DNA from: CAJQND01 sp051010055
Lineage (GTDB): Bacteria; Pseudomonadota; Alphaproteobacteria; Rhizobiales; CAJQND01
Direction: 5' to 3'
Assembly (NCBI GenBank): GCA_051010055.1
Contig: JBPCVY010000028.1
Location: 1-19,655 of the forward strand
Length of the DNA: 19,655 bases
The notes beneath the pieces are model-generated. The model was not told the origin of the DNA, did no database searches, and saw nothing but the letters and a program-made list of their open reading frames with translations. The translations under genes and the position numbers were made by a program. Each line of letters starts with the position of its first letter. Position 1 is the first letter of the stretch. Shown in pieces: positions 16,390 through 19,655 of the stretch.

Positions 16390-17883
16390 TTGAGCACAAA
16401 GACAAAAAGACCGGAGAATCGCTACGTCAACGATTTGAGACGGATTGGCTTTAGCCAAGACCAGGTGCTCTTAATACGTGGCTCTGTTGTGCCAATCGGG
16501 CTTTCGTTGTTGTTTTTGGCAGCCACGGCGCTGATCGTTGCAAGCATCTACACACCATTTGCCGAAGTGCGCCTGCTTATCGTGATTGCGGCCGTTATCG
16601 GTGGCTATATGGCGCTCAATATTGGCGCAAATGATGTGGCAAATAATATGGGGCCCGCCGTTGGCGGCAAGGTGCTGACAATTACCGCTGCCGTTGCGAT
16701 TGCGGCAGTTTGTGAGAGCGCCGGGGCGCTGTTGGCCGGTGGCGACGTGGTCACGACGGTTTCAAAGGATATTATTGCGCCTGGCGAAGGTGTCAGCGTG
16801 GCCGAGTTCAGAAATCTAATGTTGAGCGCGCTTCTTGCAGCTGCATTGTGGATCAATCTGGCGACAATTCTCAGCGCCCCTGTCTCAACCACGCACTCGA
16901 TTGTTGGCGGCGTCCTTGGCGCCGGCGTGGCCGCAGCAGGGCTAACGGTGGTAAACTGGGCAACCATGACGAAAATTGCCGCCAGCTGGGTGATTTCTCC
17001 GGTCTTCGGCGCAGTTGTTTCCGCAGCAATTCTGCTCTTTGTCAAAACGCAGATATTGAACGTTGACGACCGGCTGTCTGCGGCAAAGAAATGGGTACCT
17101 CTGCTCATTGCCCTGATGGCAGCATCTTTCGCAGCCTATATGGCGATGAAAGGTCTGAAGAAAGTTTGGAAACCCACCGAAATCGGTATTGTGGCGTTTT
17201 CGATCGCAGCCTTCATCCTCGCGTTCTTCCTGTCGCGGCCCTACATTGCCAAGCGCGTTCAGGGGTTGGAAAACAGAAAGAAGGACGTTTATACGCTCTT
17301 TGATCTCCCGTTGATTTTTGGCGCTGCACTTCTTTCATTTGCACACGGCGCAAATGATGTGGCCAATGCGGTCGGCCCTCTGGCGGCTATCGTCTCTACA
17401 ATCGGTTCAGAAACAGAAATTGCAGGAAAAGTGTCAATCCCGCTCTGGGTGATGATCGTCGGTGCTTTCGGCATTGCGCTTGGTCTTGGCCTGTTCGGGC
17501 CGAAGCTGATTGCGGTGGTCGGTGAAAAAATTACAAGGCTCAATTCTCCACGCGCATTTTGCGTTGCCTTGTCAGCTGCCATCACGGTGCTGATTGCCAC
17601 AACCCTCGGCCTGCCGGTGAGTTCAACCCACATTGCGGTTGGGGCAGTGTTCGGTGTCGGGTTCTTGCGGGAATTTTCTGAAAACCCGAACAAGAAAAAA
17701 CTAAGGCCTGGCCATAAACTCAATGCCACTGCAAATGAAGCATTCAACAGTCGTGTAGTGCGCAAAAAGAGGCGGTTGGTCCGGCGGCGATTCGTTCTCT
17801 CGATTGCCGCAGCATGGGTAATTACAGTACCGGCATCGGCTCTTCTTGCAGCTTCGATTTATGGGTTGTTGCAACTTCTGTGA
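16390..17883 (+). CDS. pit: Inorganic phosphate transporter, Pit/Pho4 family (TTG start)
   Basis: This inner-membrane protein of 497 residues has about ten hydrophobic segments and the two inverted-repeat signatures of the PiT family: GANDVANNMGPAVGG (79-93) and GANDVANAVGPLAA (320-333). Each has a later partner motif, APVSTTHSIVGG and LPVSSTHIAVGA. It should take up phosphate, usually as a metal-phosphate complex with protons. A stop codon lies four codons before the first usable codon, TTG at 16390, which has a GAGAAG just upstream; the next ATG is deep inside the first conserved region, so TTG (or a later GTG) must be the start. The 3' end overlaps the convergent Nudix gene by 62 bp. I saw no clear PhoB box in the 204 bp upstream. 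Confidence 0.92.
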   Translation: MSTKTKRPENRYVNDLRRIGFSQDQVLLIRGSVVPIGLSLLFLAATALIVASIYTPFAEVRLLIVIAAVIGGYMALNIGANDVANNMGPAVGGKVLTITAAVAIAAVCESAGALLAGGDVVTTVSKDIIAPGEGVSVAEFRNLMLSALLAAALWINLATILSAPVSTTHSIVGGVLGAGVAAAGLTVVNWATMTKIAASWVISPVFGAVVSAAILLFVKTQILNVDDRLSAAKKWVPLLIALMAASFAAYMAMKGLKKVWKPTEIGIVAFSIAAFILAFFLSRPYIAKRVQGLENRKKDVYTLFDLPLIFGAALLSFAHGANDVANAVGPLAAIVSTIGSETEIAGKVSIPLWVMIVGAFGIALGLGLFGPKLIAVVGEKITRLNSPRAFCVALSAAITVLIATTLGLPVSSTHIAVGAVFGVGFLREFSENPNKKKLRPGHKLNATANEAFNSRVVRKKRRLVRRRFVLSIAAAWVITVPASALLAASIYGLLQLL

Positions 17884-18301
17884 TCCACGGCCTCAATTCA
17901 CCGAATTGCCTTATGAGGTTTAAAAAATCTTCCCGGTAAACCACCTTGGGCGCATCTTCTATCAGCGCCCAGTGTCGTTCGCGCTTGTTCATTTCCGGCC
18001 AGCTGTCAACTTGTTCTGTTACCAGATACGGATAGTAAGTTGCCGGAATCATTGACTTTCCGTTCTCCGACGTTTTGCTGATCAAGACGGTCAAAGGAAA
18101 GTCTTCCAGCACTATTCCTTTTATGCCGGCCTCCTCAAACCCTTCGCGTTGGCAGGTTTCGTGGTGGGTTTCGCCTTTCTTTGAAAGGCCCTTAGGAAGG
18201 ATCCAGCGGCCCCGCGTTTGCGATGTTACAAACAAGAGTGCAATCGCAGTTTCTTTTATGTCGAATGGAATAATACCAACCCGGTGCATAGGCGTTCTCA
18301 T
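17822..18301 (-). CDS. Nudix hydrolase
   Basis: This 159-residue Nudix protein carries the box at residues 38-60, G(x5)E(x7)REGFEEAGI, with catalytic Glu residues 53, 56 and 57; a Gly replaces the usual hydrophobic residue after RE. The preceding GRWILPKG resembles diphosphoinositol/diadenosine-polyphosphate type Nudix enzymes, so a nucleoside or inositol polyphosphate substrate is possible, but specificity is unproven. A GGAAG ribosome-binding site supports the ATG at 18301. It is convergent with the phosphate transporter, its last 62 bases lying antisense to the end of that gene, and is divergent from the cyclase gene across 156 bp. Confidence 0.9.
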   Translation of the reverse strand: MRTPMHRVGIIPFDIKETAIALLFVTSQTRGRWILPKGLSKKGETHHETCQREGFEEAGIKGIVLEDFPLTVLISKTSENGKSMIPATYYPYLVTEQVDSWPEMNKRERHWALIEDAPKVVYREDFLNLIRQFGELRPWITEVATTHKSKLQEEPMPVL

Positions 18302-18388
18302 TTCGCTTCCGTAACTAAAGTTGCAAATGTACTACGAATTTCACCGTCACGGAAATTCGCCCTGTGTACAAAGTGAAAATGGCGAAGA

Positions 18389-18412
18389 ATTTTGGCGGTT
18401 CTTCCCCAAAAT
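18389..18412. repeat. Inverted repeat upstream of the DUF4242-cyclase gene
   Basis: ATTTTGG (18389-18395) and CCAAAAT (18406-18412) form perfect 7-bp arms around 10 bp, 46 bp before the cyclase start. An overlapping pair GAAGAA/TTCTTC gives a second possible stem. It could be an operator or an mRNA leader hairpin; there is no T-run of a terminator. Confidence 0.4.
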
Positions 18413-18457
18413 CCAGAAATCGTTTAAAGTTTTCCCACATCAGCTGGGAGGTGTCAG

Positions 18458-19261
18458 ATGCCTATTTTCCTGGACCGTCACGATATGGTTGAGCAAACGG
18501 CTGAGGAAACTGCCAGGCTGCATATCAAGGATTTGGAAATCCAAGACCAGTACGGAGTGAAGTTTCTGACGTACTGGTATGATGCAGACCGCCACACCAC
18601 GTTTTGTCTCGTAGATGCGCCGGACAAGGAAACCGCTGACAAGGTTCATGCGGAGGCCCATGGATACGTAGCCAACGAAATGATTGAGGTCGATTTGTCG
18701 GCTGTGGAGGCGTTCCTCGGGCGCATACATGATCCGCCATCTTCAAAGCCTGTGGTGATTGATGAAACGGCATTCCGCGCCATTATGTTTACGGACATGG
18801 TTGGTTCAACCGAAATGACCACCCAGCTCGGTGATGCCTCCGCGGTGGAGTTGATCAGGGCCCACGACGCCATCATCCGGCGGTGCCTGGAGCGCCATGG
18901 CGGAGGCGAAGTGAAGCATCTGGGTGACGGCATCATGGCCTCATTCGACGATGTGCCCGCTGCGGTCGCAAGCGCTGTAAAAATTCAGGAAGAACTTGAA
19001 ACCTACAATCAGAACGCAGGAACCCCAATTCGCGTGCGGATCGGCATACACGTTGGCGAGCCGGTGGAAGACAGCGATGATCTGTTTGGATCAGCGGTGC
19101 AAATGGCATCGCGCATATGTGATGCTGCTTTGGCAGACACCATTCTTGTTTCGCAAGAGGTGAAAGAAGCATGTGCTGGCGCCAATCTGAAATTTGAACC
19201 AAAGGGCTCTGTTAACCTGAAGGGCTTTTCGGATCCCGTTCACTTGTTTTCGCCGCAATAA
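18458..19261 (+). CDS. DUF4242 domain fused to class III nucleotide cyclase
   Basis: The product has 267 residues. Residues 1-80 (MPIFLDRHDM...YWYDADRHTTFCLVDAPDKE...AEAHGY) match the DUF4242 (SCO4226-like, possible nickel-binding) domain and hold several His and a Cys (H8, H46, C50, H64, H68) that could bind metal. Residues 105-265 are a class III adenylate/guanylate cyclase catalytic domain with both metal-binding Asp residues (D113 in FTDMVGST, D157 in GDG), a purine-selecting Lys (K153) and the transition-state Arg (R219); Gln215 stands where many cyclases have Asn (AVQMASR). An unusually good GGGAGGTG ribosome-binding site precedes the start. There is no membrane segment, so it should be cytosolic. 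A metal-sensing cyclase is a reasonable inference, not shown. It may make cAMP, but nucleotide choice is uncertain. Confidence 0.88.
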   Translation: MPIFLDRHDMVEQTAEETARLHIKDLEIQDQYGVKFLTYWYDADRHTTFCLVDAPDKETADKVHAEAHGYVANEMIEVDLSAVEAFLGRIHDPPSSKPVVIDETAFRAIMFTDMVGSTEMTTQLGDASAVELIRAHDAIIRRCLERHGGGEVKHLGDGIMASFDDVPAAVASAVKIQEELETYNQNAGTPIRVRIGIHVGEPVEDSDDLFGSAVQMASRICDAALADTILVSQEVKEACAGANLKFEPKGSVNLKGFSDPVHLFSPQ

Positions 19262-19321
19262 CGCTGTCGCGCTTGCTGCCTTGAAGCGATGTCTCCGCAT
19301 GGATCAAGATCAACCCGCCGT

Positions 19322-19400
19322 AGCAGAGCGGAGGTGGATAAGTTGATCGTCACAAAAACTCGCGCCCGTTCGAGCAGAGCGAGAATGGCTAAGTTGATCG
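19322..19400 (+). repeat. Two 28-nt imperfect repeats, period 51 nt
   Basis: AGCAGAGCGGAGGTGGATAA plus GTTGATCG (19322-19349) recurs as AGCAGAGCGAGAATGGCTAA plus GTTGATCG (19373-19400), with about five differences over 28 bases. Copy 1 is also bounded by GATCAAC (from 19306) and GTTGATC, so it can fold into a hairpin. Confidence 0.6.
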
Positions 19401-19419
19401 ACCACAGGAATTTGCGCAC

Positions 19420-19541
19420 CAGCGCGAACTGGCGTGACGCTCTAGGAGCGAGCACTCGTGCTCGCGACAAGGGCCATGCGGCCCCCGGCCAGTCAGGCCG
19501 CGCCCGCGCAGCCGTGAGCGCATCAGCGCGAACTGGCGTGA
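19420..19541 (+). repeat. Perfect 18-nt direct repeat around palindromes
   Basis: CAGCGCGAACTGGCGTGA occurs at 19420-19437 and 19524-19541, 104 bp apart, hence not in one reading frame. Between them lie at least four short hairpin-forming palindromes, including GCGAGCAC/GTGCTCGC at 19448-19465. Confidence 0.65.
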
Positions 19542-19555
19542 GCGACATCAAGGAA

Positions 19556-19616
19556 ATGCAGGCCGATGAGAACTGCGATCCGTAACTAATTAATTGCAGC
19601 CGTCACCGGCCTGCAT
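19556..19616. repeat. 10-bp perfect inverted repeat near the window end
   Basis: ATGCAGGCCG (19556-19565) and CGGCCTGCAT (19607-19616) are perfect inverted arms around 41 bp containing an AT-rich core (CTAATTAATT). It may be an operator-like site or part of the palindromic repeat region; no transposase is nearby. Confidence 0.45.
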
Positions 19617-19655
19617 ACGGCGATTTAACGAACCCGTTTAACGGGGCCCGACACG

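Larger units (their letters stand above)
19262..19655. other. Gene-free right end rich in palindromes and short repeats
   Basis: These 394 bases have an open frame (19289-19585) but no recognisable protein in it. They carry a 28-nt imperfect tandem unit (19322-19349 and 19373-19400), a perfect 18-nt direct repeat (19420-19437 and 19524-19541), several hairpins (CGCTC/GAGCG at 19438-19450; GCGAGCAC/GTGCTCGC at 19448-19465; GGGCC/GGCCC at 19471-19484) and a 10-bp inverted repeat (19556-19565 and 19607-19616). The pattern looks like REP-type intergenic palindromic DNA; it may also contain the cyclase terminator and the promoter of the next gene. Confidence 0.5.

Noticed and set aside
16310..16390. 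tRNA-like pieces (a GGTTCAATCC-type segment on one strand and TTGGTTAGAG on the other)
   Set aside because: The D-loop-like and T-loop-like pieces are on opposite strands and no acceptor stem or cloverleaf can be formed, so no tRNA is called.
19289..19585. 98-codon plus-strand frame at the right end
   Set aside because: It consists of the palindromic repeats; the 18-nt repeat copies are 104 bp apart and thus out of frame with each other, which is not expected of protein repeats.

Overview
The window reads as chromosomal DNA of an alphaproteobacterium, most likely of the Hyphomicrobiales (Rhizobiales). The basis is gene content and order rather than any single gene: aroK-aroB-CorC-type protein, bolA, DnaJ-like, cobS-cobT, phytase-like esterase, rpmB, DUF3108 and a SUV3-like helicase, with xerD-accA on the other side, is the order I know from rhizobial genomes. 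The DNA is moderately GC-rich. There is no rRNA, tRNA, CRISPR array, transposase or phage gene.

Layout. Bases 1-870 hold the N-terminal part of a DExH RNA helicase (minus strand, cut by the window edge). Bases 871-1563 are the longest gene-free stretch. It is not featureless: it has two perfect, inverted DnaA boxes, several GTTAAC/TTAACCAT motifs, five GANTC sites and a ~65-bp imperfect direct repeat, and is therefore a candidate replication-origin-like or DnaA-controlled region. A DUF3108 envelope gene (1564-2422) is split by a frameshift in a run of six A/T. rpmB (2640-2930) has a recognisable promoter and terminator. A minus-strand block follows: cobS (AAA+ ATPase) and cobT (VWA/MIDAS) of the aerobic cobaltochelatase, then a phytase-like esterase gene. 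Upstream lie a DnaJ-domain gene and the divergent bolA.

Bases 7979-12216 are a second minus-strand run: aroK-aroB-CorC-type protein, then an FAD-dependent geranylgeranyl-reductase-like gene that overlaps the end of bolA. aroK and aroB overlap by 4 nt and supply two shikimate-pathway steps. The strand switches at about 12.2-12.35 kb. A 48-residue single-pass membrane protein (12354-12500) overlaps xerD, which is followed by accA (fatty-acid synthesis).

Beyond accA the content looks more accessory: an outer-membrane porin, a Pit/Pho4-type phosphate transporter that seems to start at TTG, a convergent Nudix hydrolase whose 3' end overlaps the transporter, and a DUF4242-class III nucleotide cyclase fusion. 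The last 394 bases have no convincing gene but are packed with short palindromes and repeats, one of which has a relative downstream of accA.

No wholly new multi-gene system is evident. The observations most worth following are the origin-like region, the DUF4242-cyclase fusion, the DUF3108 frameshift, the small membrane protein overlapping xerD, and the palindromic repeat region.
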